Source: CAISIP01 sp037968655 (GTDB lineage Bacteria; Pseudomonadota; Gammaproteobacteria; Burkholderiales; Burkholderiaceae_C). Taken from it: 35,377 bases of DNA. The position numbers and the translations under genes were made by a program. The notes under the pieces were generated by a model, which was not told the DNA's origin, searched no databases, and saw nothing but the letters and a program-made list of their open reading frames with translations. Below are positions 16,285-25,067 of the stretch, one piece after another (the stretch's first letter is position 1; each line of letters starts with the position of its first letter). Location of the stretch: assembly GCA_037968655.1 (NCBI GenBank), contig JBBKVW010000253.1, positions 1-35,377 of the forward strand. Direction: 5' to 3'.

Positions 16285-17409
16285 GTGAAACGGGTCGTGA
16301 TTGTTGCGCGCCAACTGGCGCAGGGCGGCGCCGAGCGGCAGATCGTTGCCTTGGCGCGCGCGCTGCGCGCGCGCGGTGCCGACGTGCATCTGCTGCTCTT
16401 TTATCCGGGTGGCGTCTATGACGCAGAGGCCGTATCGGCCGGTGTCGTCTTGCACTGTCTCGACAAGACGGGACGGTGGGACACGATCGGTTTTCTGTGG
16501 CGGTTTGCAAGCACCATGCGTCGACTCCAGCCCGCCGTCGTGTATTCGTTTCTGGACCTTCCCAATATTCTTGCTGCTCTCGTATGGCGCCATGCCGGAC
16601 AGCCCCGCCTGATATGGAGCATTCGCGCAGCGGGGATGGAAATGCGCCACTACGACTGGCTGAGCCGCGTATTGCCCTGGATCGAAGCTCGGCTGAGTCG
16701 GCGCGCCGATATCACGATCGCCAATTCGCATGCAGGATTGGCTTGGGCCACGGCCAGGGGCTTTCCGCGGGAACAGTTGCAGGTCATCGAGAACGGCATC
16801 GACACCCGGCATTTCAGTCGGGACACCAAAGGGCGAAACCGGCTGCGTGCCTTGTGGGGCGTTCCAGCAGACGCCTGGGTCGTGGGGCTGGCCGCCCGCA
16901 TCGATCCCATGAAGGATCACCCGGGGTTCCTGCGTGCCTGTGCCCTGCAGGTGGCTGCTGGGGCGAACCTGCACATCGTGTGTGTCGGTGATGGCGAACC
17001 GGCGTACCGGCGCGAGACAGCAGACCTTGCGAACGCATTGGGGCTGGCTGGGCGCGTGGTATGGGCCGGGGCCCGGCAGGACATGCCGGCAGTACACAGC
17101 GCCTTCGACATTGCCTGCTCTGCATCGGCGTTCGGTGAAGGATTTTCGAACGCCATTGGCGAAGCCATGGCTTGTGGAACACCATGTGTCGTCACCGATG
17201 TCGGCGACTCCGCGCGCATTGTTGGCGATCTGGGTGAGCTTGCACCTGCCCGCGATGTGCAGGCTTTGGCCGACGCCTTGGCACGCATGCAGCAGCGCGT
17301 GCAGCAGGAGCCGGATCTGGGTCAACGCGCGCGCCAGCGGATCGAGACCCAGTTTTCGCTGGAGCGCATGGTCTCGCGCACCGAGATGCTATTGTTTGAG
17401 CGCCAATGA
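16285..17409 (+). CDS. GT4-family glycosyltransferase
   Basis: A 374-residue GT-B retaining glycosyltransferase. The N-terminus KRVVIVARQLAQGGAERQIVALARAL has the acceptor-side GGAE loop, NSHAGLAWATARGF and ENGIDTRHF mark the inter-domain region, and the donor-binding E-x7-E motif is in FGEGFSNAIGEAMACGTPCVVTDVGD. I chose GTG 16285 since the fold starts exactly there. An 18-codon ORF from ATG 16232 ends with a TGA overlapping this GTG (16285-16288), which would allow translational coupling. TTG 16258 is an alternative start. It likely adds a sugar to the lipid-linked repeat. Confidence 0.88.
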   Translation: MKRVVIVARQLAQGGAERQIVALARALRARGADVHLLLFYPGGVYDAEAVSAGVVLHCLDKTGRWDTIGFLWRFASTMRRLQPAVVYSFLDLPNILAALVWRHAGQPRLIWSIRAAGMEMRHYDWLSRVLPWIEARLSRRADITIANSHAGLAWATARGFPREQLQVIENGIDTRHFSRDTKGRNRLRALWGVPADAWVVGLAARIDPMKDHPGFLRACALQVAAGANLHIVCVGDGEPAYRRETADLANALGLAGRVVWAGARQDMPAVHSAFDIACSASAFGEGFSNAIGEAMACGTPCVVTDVGDSARIVGDLGELAPARDVQALADALARMQQRVQQEPDLGQRARQRIETQFSLERMVSRTEMLLFERQ

Positions 17410-17443
17410 TTGACGGGCCTGTCATGACCAAAGGAAGCTATTG

Positions 17444-19459
17444 ATGTGCGGATTTGTCGGTTTCCTGGGGGGAGAGGCCACATCCGGTCTTGCAGGAGAT
17501 GAGGCCGTACTGCGGCGCATGGCCGACGCGGTTGCCCACCGGGGACCGGACGACGACGGATATTGGTGCGATGTTGCGCAACGGATCGGTTTTGGTCATC
17601 GCCGGCTCGCCATCGTCGATTTGTCGCCCGCCGGGCATCAGCCCATGGTGTCGGCCAGCGGACGCTATGCAATGGCGTTCAACGGAGAAATCTACAACCA
17701 CCTGTTGATGCGTCGTCAACTGGAGGACAGCGCACTGGCGCCGGCCTGGCGCGGCCATTCGGACACCGAAACACTATTGGCAGCCTGTGATGCCTGGGGC
17801 ATCGAGGGTGCGCTGCAGGGTTCGGGCGGCATGTTTGCCCTTGCGCTATGGGATCGGGACAGTTCGACCTTGACGCTGGCGCGTGATCGCATCGGCGAGA
17901 AACCGCTGTACTACGGCTGGCAGGGTTCCGGTTCCGGTGCGGTTTTCCTGTTTGGCTCCGAACTCAAGGCCTTGCGCGCGCATCCGTCCTTTGTCAACGC
18001 CATCGATCGCGGTGCCTTGAGCCTTTACATGCGCCACAACTACATCCCGGCGCCGTATTCCATCTACAAGGGGATTCGAAAGCTCGTGCCTGGCAGCATG
18101 CTCACGGTGTCGCTGCAACAGCGGGAGCCAATGTTGCACACATTCTGGTCCGGCGCGCAGTCGGCGGTTGCTGCCCGCGACCAGCCATTCGACGGTAGCG
18201 CCGAGCAGGCAGTCGACGCGCTGGAAGGCTTGCTCAAGGATGCCGTTGCACGCCAGATGATGGCTGATGTGCCATTGGGCGCCTTCCTGTCCGGCGGCGT
18301 GGACTCCTCCGCGATCGTGGCGTTGATGCAGGTCCAGTCATCGCGCCCGGTCAAGACCTTCACCATCGGATTTGACGCGGACGGCTACGACGAAGCGCCG
18401 CATGCGCGGGCCGTGGCAAAGCACCTGGGCACCGAGCATACCGAGTTGTATGTCAGCGCCGAGCAGGCGCTCGCCGTGATACCGCGGTTGCCGACGATGT
18501 ACGACGAGCCATTTTCGGATTCGTCCCAGATCCCGACTTTCCTGGTGTCGCAGCTGGCCCGCCAGCATGTCACGGTTTCCTTGTCCGGCGACGCGGGCGA
18601 CGAACTCTTTTGCGGCTACAACCGCTACCAGATCACTGCGCGTATGTGGCGCAAGCTGTCGCGCCTGCCGCTGCCTGCGCGGCGGCTGGCGGCACGGTCC
18701 ATCACGTCCATCACGCCAAAGGCCTGGAACAGGCTGGGGCAAGCGCTGGCGGACTGGCTGCCACGAACCGGGAGGCTCGCCCACCTGGGCGACAAACTGC
18801 ACAAGGGCGCCAACGTGTTGACCAGCGCTTCCGTGGATGCCTTGTACCTGGGTCTGGTGTCGCATTGGGATGATCCCGCGTCCGTCGTGCTGGGCACGCA
18901 AGAACCGCCGACCCTGCTGACCGGCAACCGCCCGCATCTGGGCGCTATGGACGCGGTCGAGCGCATGATGGCGCTGGATCTGCTGACCTACCTGCCGGAC
19001 GATATCCTGGTCAAGGTCGATCGGGCCGCCATGGCCGTTTCACTGGAAACCCGCGTTCCCATGCTGGACCACCGTGTCGTCGAGTTCGCATGGAGCCTGC
19101 CGCAATCCATGAAGATGCGCAATGGAATCAGCAAGTGGGTGTTGCGCGAGGTCCTGTATCGCCATGTGCCCAGGGCGTTGATCGAACGACCCAAGATGGG
19201 ATTTGGCGTACCGCTCGAGAACTGGTTGCGCGGGCCGCTGCGTTCATGGGCGGAGGAACTGTTGAGCGAGTCCCGCCTGCGGCGTGACGGTTATTTTGCG
19301 CCGGGGCCGATTCGAAAAAAATGGGATGAGCATCTCAGCGGTCGCCGCAACTGGCAGTACCACTTGTGGGATGTCCTGATGTTTCAGGCCTGGCTCGACC
19401 AAGGTGGCGCCTCCGGTTTTCCGATGTCCGCCTCAGCCGCTGCACCCGGGCTTGCCTGA
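17444..19459 (+). CDS. Asparagine synthase-type glutamine amidotransferase (AsnB family)
   Basis: A 671-residue two-domain enzyme. The N-terminal Ntn glutaminase begins MCGFVGFLGG with nucleophile Cys2 after Met removal, and RLAIVD and NGEIYNH are in place. The synthetase domain carries the PP-loop SGGVDSSA from residue 283 and SLSGDAGDELFCGYNRY. ATG 17444 is required to place Cys at position 2; AAAGGAAG lies upstream. All catalytic signatures look intact. Because it is inside a glycan cluster between glycosyltransferases, it more probably amidates a uronic acid of the polysaccharide than makes free asparagine; that is inference. Confidence 0.92.
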   Translation: MCGFVGFLGGEATSGLAGDEAVLRRMADAVAHRGPDDDGYWCDVAQRIGFGHRRLAIVDLSPAGHQPMVSASGRYAMAFNGEIYNHLLMRRQLEDSALAPAWRGHSDTETLLAACDAWGIEGALQGSGGMFALALWDRDSSTLTLARDRIGEKPLYYGWQGSGSGAVFLFGSELKALRAHPSFVNAIDRGALSLYMRHNYIPAPYSIYKGIRKLVPGSMLTVSLQQREPMLHTFWSGAQSAVAARDQPFDGSAEQAVDALEGLLKDAVARQMMADVPLGAFLSGGVDSSAIVALMQVQSSRPVKTFTIGFDADGYDEAPHARAVAKHLGTEHTELYVSAEQALAVIPRLPTMYDEPFSDSSQIPTFLVSQLARQHVTVSLSGDAGDELFCGYNRYQITARMWRKLSRLPLPARRLAARSITSITPKAWNRLGQALADWLPRTGRLAHLGDKLHKGANVLTSASVDALYLGLVSHWDDPASVVLGTQEPPTLLTGNRPHLGAMDAVERMMALDLLTYLPDDILVKVDRAAMAVSLETRVPMLDHRVVEFAWSLPQSMKMRNGISKWVLREVLYRHVPRALIERPKMGFGVPLENWLRGPLRSWAEELLSESRLRRDGYFAPGPIRKKWDEHLSGRRNWQYHLWDVLMFQAWLDQGGASGFPMSASAAAPGLA

Positions 19460-19475
19460 GCGACCTTGCCTGCCC

Positions 19476-20615
19476 ATGGAAATCCTGCACGTCATCGTGG
19501 GCCTGGAGGCCGGTGGGGCCGAGCGGGCGCTGCAACGCCTCGTGCAGTCCTATGCTGCCTCGCCGTCGTGTCGCCATACGGTGCTGTCCTTGACCGGGCT
19601 TGGTGCCATTGGCAAGCAGCTCGAGCTGGCCGGTGTGCCGGTGCTGGCACTGGGCTTGCGTTCGCCCCTGGATGTGTTTCGCGGCCTGTGGCGCTTGCGG
19701 CAGGTCGTGCGCGCGCGCAAGCCCGATATCGTGCAGACCTGGATGTACCACGCCGACTTCCTGGGTGGCCTGGCCACGCGCATGGCGGGTCGAACGCCGG
19801 TGATCTGGGGTGTTCGCACTACCGATGCGCCGACGAACGGATCTGCTCCCACTGCCGCTCTGCGCTGGCTGTGCGCGCGGCTGTCGGGCTGGCTACCGGA
19901 CGCCATCGTCTGCGCCGCCGAGGCATCGCGGCGCGCGCACGCGCAGATTGGCTATTGCCAGCACAAGATGGTCGTGATTGCGAATGGGTACGACTTCTCC
20001 CGCTTTGCGGTGTCATCGGAGGAGCGGCGATCCTCGCGCAAGCAGTTCGGGATCGATGACGATGCGCTCGTCATCGGCAGCCTGGGGCGCTTTCACGCCG
20101 ACAAGGATCCAGACAACTTCGTTCGCATGGCTGAACTGCTGGTGCAGCGTCAGCCGCAGTTGCGGTTTCTCATGGTAGGGCGAGGACTCGATGGCCACAA
20201 CGAACGACTGCAAAGTGCGATTGCGACCGCTGGCCTGACGACGCGTTTTATACTGGCCGGCGAACGCGCGGATGTGCCGCAATGCCTTGCGGCGATGGAT
20301 GTTTTTTGCCTGCATTCCAGAAACGAAGGGTTTCCGAATGTGCTGGCAGAGGCCATGGCGATGGGCCTGCCGTGCGTGACGACAGACGTTGGAGACGCCG
20401 CCATCTTGATAGCAGATGCAGACCTGGTCGTGCCAAGGGACAGCGCCACCGAACTTGCGCAGGCGGTCGAACGCTTGATACTGCTTGAGCCTGACGCACG
20501 CGCCGCGCTAGGCGCAAGCTCCAAAGCGCGTGTCGAATCGGAGTATTCGATCGCCACCATGCATGCCCGGTACGATGCCACGTACCGGCGCCTTCTGGCT
20601 GGGGCCCCACGCTGA
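19476..20615 (+). CDS. GT4-family glycosyltransferase
   Basis: A 379-residue GT-B enzyme. It begins MEILHVIVGLEAGGAERALQ, has IANGYDFSRF at the domain boundary, IGSLGRFHADKDPDNFVRMAELL at the start of the donor domain, and the E-x7-E motif in HSRNEGFPNVLAEAMAMGLPCVTTDVGD. ATG 19476 is 16 bp after the asparagine-synthase stop; the frame is open further upstream but that part overlaps the previous gene. Its stop and the next start overlap by one base (TGATG). Probably transfers a hexose or HexNAc to the growing lipid-linked oligosaccharide. Confidence 0.9.
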   Translation: MEILHVIVGLEAGGAERALQRLVQSYAASPSCRHTVLSLTGLGAIGKQLELAGVPVLALGLRSPLDVFRGLWRLRQVVRARKPDIVQTWMYHADFLGGLATRMAGRTPVIWGVRTTDAPTNGSAPTAALRWLCARLSGWLPDAIVCAAEASRRAHAQIGYCQHKMVVIANGYDFSRFAVSSEERRSSRKQFGIDDDALVIGSLGRFHADKDPDNFVRMAELLVQRQPQLRFLMVGRGLDGHNERLQSAIATAGLTTRFILAGERADVPQCLAAMDVFCLHSRNEGFPNVLAEAMAMGLPCVTTDVGDAAILIADADLVVPRDSATELAQAVERLILLEPDARAALGASSKARVESEYSIATMHARYDATYRRLLAGAPR

Positions 20616-21763
20616 TGCCAGTCCTGCTGTTCATCGTCAATGTGGACTGGTTCTTCGTTTCGCATCGATTGCCGATCGCCATTGCTGCGCAGCGCTGCGG
20701 CTATCAGGTGCATGTCGCGACCGGGCTCACCGATCGGCGCGCCGAACTCGAGGCCCATGGCTTCACCGTCCATGCGTTGTCAATTGAGCGTGGCGGCAGC
20801 AACGTCTTCAAGGTCTGGCGCGAGGTGCTGGAGATCTGGCGCGTGATGCGCGCCGTGCGTCCGGACATCGTGCACCTGATCACGATCAAGCCGATCCTGC
20901 TTGGCGGCCTAGCGGCGCGCGCGGCAGCGGTTCGCACGGTCGTTGCAGCGGTGTCGGGGCTGGGCTATGCATTCGTGGCAAGTGGCGCGTTCGCCGCGCT
21001 GCGGCGCAGCGTGATCGGCCTGCTCTACCGATTCGTACTCGGGCCTGGCAATGTGACCGTCATATTTCAGAATCCCGATGACCGGCGACGGTTGTCTGCG
21101 ATCGCCCGCTTGCCACCGGAAAAGACCGTCATGATCCATGGCTCTGGCGTAGACCTGACGCGTTTTGCGCCGCAACCGCTGCCCGAGGGCATCCCGGTCG
21201 TTGTGCTGGCCGCGCGTCTGCTTGCCGACAAGGGGGTGCGGGAGTTCGTGCGGGCGGCCGACATGCTCAAACGCATCGGATGCGAAGCGCGATTCGTGCT
21301 GGTGGGTCAAGTCGACCCGGGCAATCTGGCCAGCCTGCGGCAGGACGAACTGGACGCGTGGGTGCGCGATGGCACGGTCGAGTGCTGGGGACAGCGTACC
21401 GACATGCCGCAGGTTCTTGCGCAGGCGCGCCTGGTGGTCCTGCCGTCCTATCGGGAGGGCATGCCCAAGGTGCTGTTGGAGGCGGCCGCTTGCGCTCGTG
21501 CGGTGGTCACGACCGATGTGCCTGGCTGCCGCGATGCGATCGTGCCCGGCGTCACCGGGGTCCTGGTCCCGGTGCGCAATGCGTCGGCCCTGGCCGATGC
21601 CATGTCGACAATGTTGCTCGACGCGCAGCGTTGTCAGGCGATGGGCGCTGCGGGGCGGGCCCTGGCCGAGCGCACGTTCGACCTGCGGGACATCGTGGCG
21701 GCACACCTGCAGGTGTATGCGCAGGCAGTCGCGCCCGAGCCCGCAGTGGCCGCACGACCGTGA
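20615..21763 (+). CDS. GT4-family glycosyltransferase, PglA-like
   Basis: A 382-residue GT-B enzyme. The segment ILLGGLAARAAAVRTVVAAVSGLGYAF near residues 90-120 is typical of GT4 enzymes that add the second sugar to undecaprenyl-pyrophosphate-linked HexNAc (PglA-like group, from memory). IHGSGVDLTRFAP marks the hinge, and SYREGMPKVLLEAAACARAVVTTDVPGCRDAI carries the donor-site E-x7-E. It shares one base with the previous gene. With the PglC-like and WbpM-like genes downstream, it is a good candidate for the committed second step of repeat assembly. Donor sugar unknown. Confidence 0.88.
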   Translation: MPVLLFIVNVDWFFVSHRLPIAIAAQRCGYQVHVATGLTDRRAELEAHGFTVHALSIERGGSNVFKVWREVLEIWRVMRAVRPDIVHLITIKPILLGGLAARAAAVRTVVAAVSGLGYAFVASGAFAALRRSVIGLLYRFVLGPGNVTVIFQNPDDRRRLSAIARLPPEKTVMIHGSGVDLTRFAPQPLPEGIPVVVLAARLLADKGVREFVRAADMLKRIGCEARFVLVGQVDPGNLASLRQDELDAWVRDGTVECWGQRTDMPQVLAQARLVVLPSYREGMPKVLLEAAACARAVVTTDVPGCRDAIVPGVTGVLVPVRNASALADAMSTMLLDAQRCQAMGAAGRALAERTFDLRDIVAAHLQVYAQAVAPEPAVAARP

Positions 21764-21853
21764 ACGAGTTTGTTCGATGGCCTGCAGGACTACTGGTGTC
21801 GCTGTCTCGCTCCTTGTGATCAGGCGCATGATTCCAATGACCGCTGACGCGCC

Positions 21854-22822
21854 ATGAAGGTTCTGGTAACAGGGGCCAACGGATTTGTCGGTCGCGCGCT
21901 CGTGTCCCGGCTGGCTGGCACGCCTGGCATCCAGGTGGTGGGCAGTGTGCGTTCGGGCGGAGAAGCCGGCGCGGCGCATGGCGCATCAAATGCCAAAAGC
22001 ATTGCCGTGCCGGAGGGTTTGACTGCCGGCACGGATTGGTCGGTCGCGCTGCGCGGTGTCGATGTCGTGGTGCACACCGCAGCACGGGTCCATGTACTGC
22101 ATGAACAAGGCGATGCGCCGTTGCTGGAATACCGCCGCGTCAATGTCGAGGGCACCGTGCGACTGGCGCAACAGGCGAAGACGGCCGGTGCGCGGCGTTT
22201 CGTTTTTGTCAGCAGCATCAAGGTCAACGGCGAAGCGACAGCACCGGGCCGGGCATTTACGCCAAACGATATTCCGGCGCCGACCGATCCGTATGGGCTC
22301 TCCAAATGGGAGGCCGAGCAGGCGCTGTGGAAACTGACACGCGGGTCTGCCATGGACCTGGTGGTGATCCGCCCACCCCTGCTGTACGGTGCCGGTGTCA
22401 AGGCGAACTTCGCCGCGCTGCTGCGCGTTGCGCAACGCGGTTGGCCCCTGCCTTTGGGTGCGATCGACTATCGGCGCAGTTTCCTGGGCCTGGACAACCT
22501 GGTCGATTTCGTGGCCGCCTGTATCGGGCACCAACAGGCGGCGAACCAGACCTTTTTGGTCAGTGACGGCCATGATCTGTCCACCCCGGAACTGGTGCGT
22601 GCCATGGCCCGGGCGTCGAATGTGCAGGCGCGCTTGTTGCCTGTGCCGGTATGGGCACTGCGCTCGTGCGGGGCACTGGTGGGGCGCTCTGCGCTGGTGC
22701 AACGCCTGTGCGGCAACCTGCAACTGGATATTTCCAGTACCGCGCGAATACTGGCTTGGTCGCCACCCATTTCAGTCGAGGAAGGATTGCGCAGGCTTGC
22801 CGCTGCCAGTCGTGCGCCATGA
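21854..22822 (+). CDS. NAD-dependent epimerase/4-ketoreductase (WbpV/WreQ-like extended SDR)
   Basis: A 322-residue extended SDR acting on nucleotide sugars. The cofactor loop is TGANGFVGRAL at residues 6-16, HTAARVHVL follows, and the catalytic Tyr-x-x-x-Lys is DPYGLSKWEAE. Length is normal. It overlaps the sugar-phosphate transferase gene by 4 bp, and a WbpM-type 4,6-dehydratase is three genes further on. This trio recalls systems in which the dehydratase product UDP-4-keto-6-deoxy-HexNAc is reduced to UDP-QuiNAc. A UDP-GlcNAc/Glc 4-epimerase is the alternative. A 90-bp gap separates it from the upstream glycosyltransferase. Confidence 0.86.
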   Translation: MKVLVTGANGFVGRALVSRLAGTPGIQVVGSVRSGGEAGAAHGASNAKSIAVPEGLTAGTDWSVALRGVDVVVHTAARVHVLHEQGDAPLLEYRRVNVEGTVRLAQQAKTAGARRFVFVSSIKVNGEATAPGRAFTPNDIPAPTDPYGLSKWEAEQALWKLTRGSAMDLVVIRPPLLYGAGVKANFAALLRVAQRGWPLPLGAIDYRRSFLGLDNLVDFVAACIGHQQAANQTFLVSDGHDLSTPELVRAMARASNVQARLLPVPVWALRSCGALVGRSALVQRLCGNLQLDISSTARILAWSPPISVEEGLRRLAAASRAP

Positions 22823-23379
22823 AGCGATTATTTGATCTGGTATTGGCGCTGATTGCGTTTTTGGGTTTGGCGCTGCCGATGCTGCTGCTTTTCATGCTGG
22901 TCCGATGGACATCGCCGGGACCGGTTCTGTTCTGGTCCGATCGCATTGGACGCAATAATCAAATATTCAGGATGCCGAAATTCCGGAGCATGCAGGTGGA
23001 TACTCCTGCGGTGGCGACACATTTGCTGCTGAACCCGGATCAGTTTCTGACTCCCATCGGAGGTTTCCTGCGTAAAAGCAGCCTCGACGAATTGCCGCAG
23101 CTGTGGAGCATTTTGAGGGGAGATATGAGTTTTGTCGGTCCGCGCCCGGCCCTGTTCAACCAGGACGACCTGGTAGCGCAGCGGACGGCCATAGGCGTAC
23201 ACCAGCTGGTGCCGGGATTGACGGGCTGGGCTCAGGTCAACGGCAGGGACGAACTGCCGATTCCCGCCAAAGTGGCGCTGGACGCTGAATATTTGCGGCG
23301 CCGATCATTCCGGTTTGACTGTTATATATTGTTGTTGACCTTTATAAAGGTACTGCGACGCGACAACGTGACGCATTAA
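22819..23379 (+). CDS. Initiating sugar-phosphate transferase (PglC/WcaJ family)
   Basis: A 186-residue bacterial sugar transferase (PF02397) that moves a sugar-1-phosphate from UDP-sugar to undecaprenyl phosphate, starting repeat-unit assembly. One N-terminal re-entrant or membrane helix (FDLVLALIAFLGLALPMLLL) is followed by the signature MPKFRSM, the catalytic-region LRKSSLDELPQLWSILRGDMSFVGPRPAL, and GLTGWAQVNGRD. Its short length fits the minimal monotopic PglC type rather than the long WbaP/WcaJ type. Start ATG 22819 overlaps the epimerase stop (ATGA). The most likely donor, from the neighbours, is a 6-deoxy-HexNAc. Confidence 0.94.
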   Translation: MKRLFDLVLALIAFLGLALPMLLLFMLVRWTSPGPVLFWSDRIGRNNQIFRMPKFRSMQVDTPAVATHLLLNPDQFLTPIGGFLRKSSLDELPQLWSILRGDMSFVGPRPALFNQDDLVAQRTAIGVHQLVPGLTGWAQVNGRDELPIPAKVALDAEYLRRRSFRFDCYILLLTFIKVLRRDNVTH

Positions 23380-23381
23380 AA

Positions 23382-23420
23382 TTGACAAAATCGGTTGAAA
23401 AATAAATGCCCAGGGATAAT
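23382..23420 (+). promoter_or_regulatory. Possible promoter region of the H-NS-family gene
   Basis: A locally AT-rich stretch in an otherwise GC-rich cluster. It holds a perfect -35 hexamer TTGACA (23382-23387). The best -10-like hexamers are TAAATG (23403-23408, 15-bp spacer) and GATAAT (23415-23420, paired with TTGAAA at 23395-23400 but only 14 bp apart). Neither pairing is ideal, so the exact -10 is uncertain. It would let the H-NS-like gene be transcribed independently of the cluster. Confidence 0.4.
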
Positions 23421-23446
23421 TGGATTTACTTAACGAGGATCACACC

Positions 23447-23812
23447 ATGAGCAACTTGATCGATATTCAAGGTCAAATCGAGAAACTGCAGAAGCAAGCC
23501 AGTGACATACGGGCCAAGGAATTCGACAAGACAGTGCAGGATATTGTGGCGAAGATGCTGGCATTTGGCATCACTGCCAAGGATTTGAATGCCGCCAGCG
23601 GCAAGGCCAGCAAGGCCGGCAAGGCCAAAGCAGGAAGTCCGGCCAAGCGCGCGCGGGCCAAGTCGTCCAAAAGCACCGCGGGCGTGCCGGTTGCACCAAA
23701 ATTTCGGGGTCCGAACGGTGAAACCTGGAGCGGGCGTGGCTTGACGCCACGCTGGCTCGCGGCTCTGGAAGCGCAGGGAAGGCAGCGAGTCGACTTTGCC
23801 ATCAAGAATTGA
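23447..23812 (+). CDS. H-NS-family nucleoid-associated protein
   Basis: A 121-residue H-NS/MvaT-like histone-family protein. The N-terminal helix pair for oligomerisation is IDIQGQIEKLQKQASDIRAKEFDKTVQDIVAKM. A basic Ala/Lys linker (residues about 55-85) follows, then the C-terminal DNA-binding motif KFRGPNGETWSGRGLTPRWL, the Burkholderiales version of the H-NS AT-hook-like loop. ATG 23447 follows CGAGGA. It is embedded in the polysaccharide cluster between the initiating transferase and the ligase/polymerase gene and has its own AT-rich upstream region. It may silence or tune the cluster; that is inference. Its 3' end runs into the start region of the next gene. Confidence 0.92.
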   Translation: MSNLIDIQGQIEKLQKQASDIRAKEFDKTVQDIVAKMLAFGITAKDLNAASGKASKAGKAKAGSPAKRARAKSSKSTAGVPVAPKFRGPNGETWSGRGLTPRWLAALEAQGRQRVDFAIKN

Positions 23813-25067
23813 ACCGGGTGATGGCGAGTCGTTGACGATCAACAGGCTGGAGTCGTTCCGGCACAAGTCGGTTGGCGCCTTGGCTTTCGTCTGGGGTCTA
23901 TGCGCCTATTTTCCGATTGGCGTGATGTACCTGAACCTGCTGCTGCTATTGCTGGCGGTGGCGGTATCTCCAGACCTGAAGGCGTCGTTCGAGCGCCTGC
24001 GGTGGCAGCCGGTGCTGTTGCCGCTTGCCCTGTTCGTGGCCTGGACCCTGCTGGCGGCGCTGGCGGGGGATTGGCTCACGGATACCCCGACCCGGCTCTT
24101 TCATGTGGTTCGGGTAGCGCTGGTGGTTTGCCTGGGATTGATGTTGACGCGGGATCAAGCGGCCAGCGCATTTGCCGGTTTCTTCTGCGGTTCCGTCATG
24201 GCCGCGCTCATCGTGGCGTTGCACCATGTGTGGGGATTGCCGGACTGGGCCTTGTGGAACAGTCTGCTCAAGACCCGCAACAATTTCAGCAGCGGAAACA
24301 TGATCACCATGGCAACGGCTGCCGGCGCGTGTTGCGTGGTTGCGCTTGTCGTGAACAGTGATGGACGCGCACGTGGTTTTTTGCTGGCCTTGGGAGTTGC
24401 CCTGGGTGCGACAGTAGCTTTGCATGCGATATCGCGCAATGCCCAGATTCTGTTGGCTGTTTTGCTGCTGCTTGCGCTGCTGTACCGCTTTCGCACGGTC
24501 ACGGCGATGCTGGCAGCTATGGCCTCGGTTGCGCTGCTGGTATTTGCAGCCTGGAATTTTTCACCTACTACCAGTGAGCGCTTCGGCCAGATGGCGGATG
24601 ACATGCAGGCAGTGGCCACGCGCCAGAACTACAGCACCAGTGTGGGTGTGCGCTGGCGCATGTACGAGGAAGCCGTCAAGGGCATGGTGGCCCATCCTGT
24701 GCTGGGCACGGGCGTGGGCTACTGGTTGCCGCATTGGAAAGCGGTATGGCAGGAGATCGGGCCCTCGCAACCGCCCGAGGTGCGCGAAGGGTTCTCGGAA
24801 ATCAACAATCCCCACAATGACTTTCTGCTGGCCGGCATGGAAACCGGCGTACCGGGCATGCTGCTGATGGCCTGGTGGCTCGCGATCCTGGTGCGCGGCG
24901 GCTGGCGCGCCAAATCTGCATCGGGCGGGATCACCACCATTGTCGGGATGTCGATCGTCATGACGGCGATGGTCAATGCGCCGTTGCGAGACGCCGCCCT
25001 GGGCATGACCCTGCTGTGGCTACTCGGGGCCAGTGTGGCGTTGCGGGATGCGCATGCGCCTGCGTGA
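23796..25067 (+). CDS. O-antigen ligase/polymerase-like membrane protein (Wzy_C/WaaL family)
   Basis: A protein of up to 423 residues with about ten hydrophobic segments and one large periplasmic-type loop (residues about 250-330) containing MYEEAVKGMVAHPVLGTGVGYW and INNPHNDFLLAGMETGVPGMLL. The HNDFL..G.E.G..G signature is typical of the O-antigen ligase (PF04932) family, which includes WaaL ligases and Wzy polymerases. With no separate Wzy or Wzz visible, it may be the polymerase or the ligase. The start is unclear: there is no ATG, TTG 23796 overlaps the H-NS gene by 17 bp, and TTG 23832 gives a shorter version without overlap. Confidence 0.87.
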   Translation: MPSRIEPGDGESLTINRLESFRHKSVGALAFVWGLCAYFPIGVMYLNLLLLLLAVAVSPDLKASFERLRWQPVLLPLALFVAWTLLAALAGDWLTDTPTRLFHVVRVALVVCLGLMLTRDQAASAFAGFFCGSVMAALIVALHHVWGLPDWALWNSLLKTRNNFSSGNMITMATAAGACCVVALVVNSDGRARGFLLALGVALGATVALHAISRNAQILLAVLLLLALLYRFRTVTAMLAAMASVALLVFAAWNFSPTTSERFGQMADDMQAVATRQNYSTSVGVRWRMYEEAVKGMVAHPVLGTGVGYWLPHWKAVWQEIGPSQPPEVREGFSEINNPHNDFLLAGMETGVPGMLLMAWWLAILVRGGWRAKSASGGITTIVGMSIVMTAMVNAPLRDAALGMTLLWLLGASVALRDAHAPA

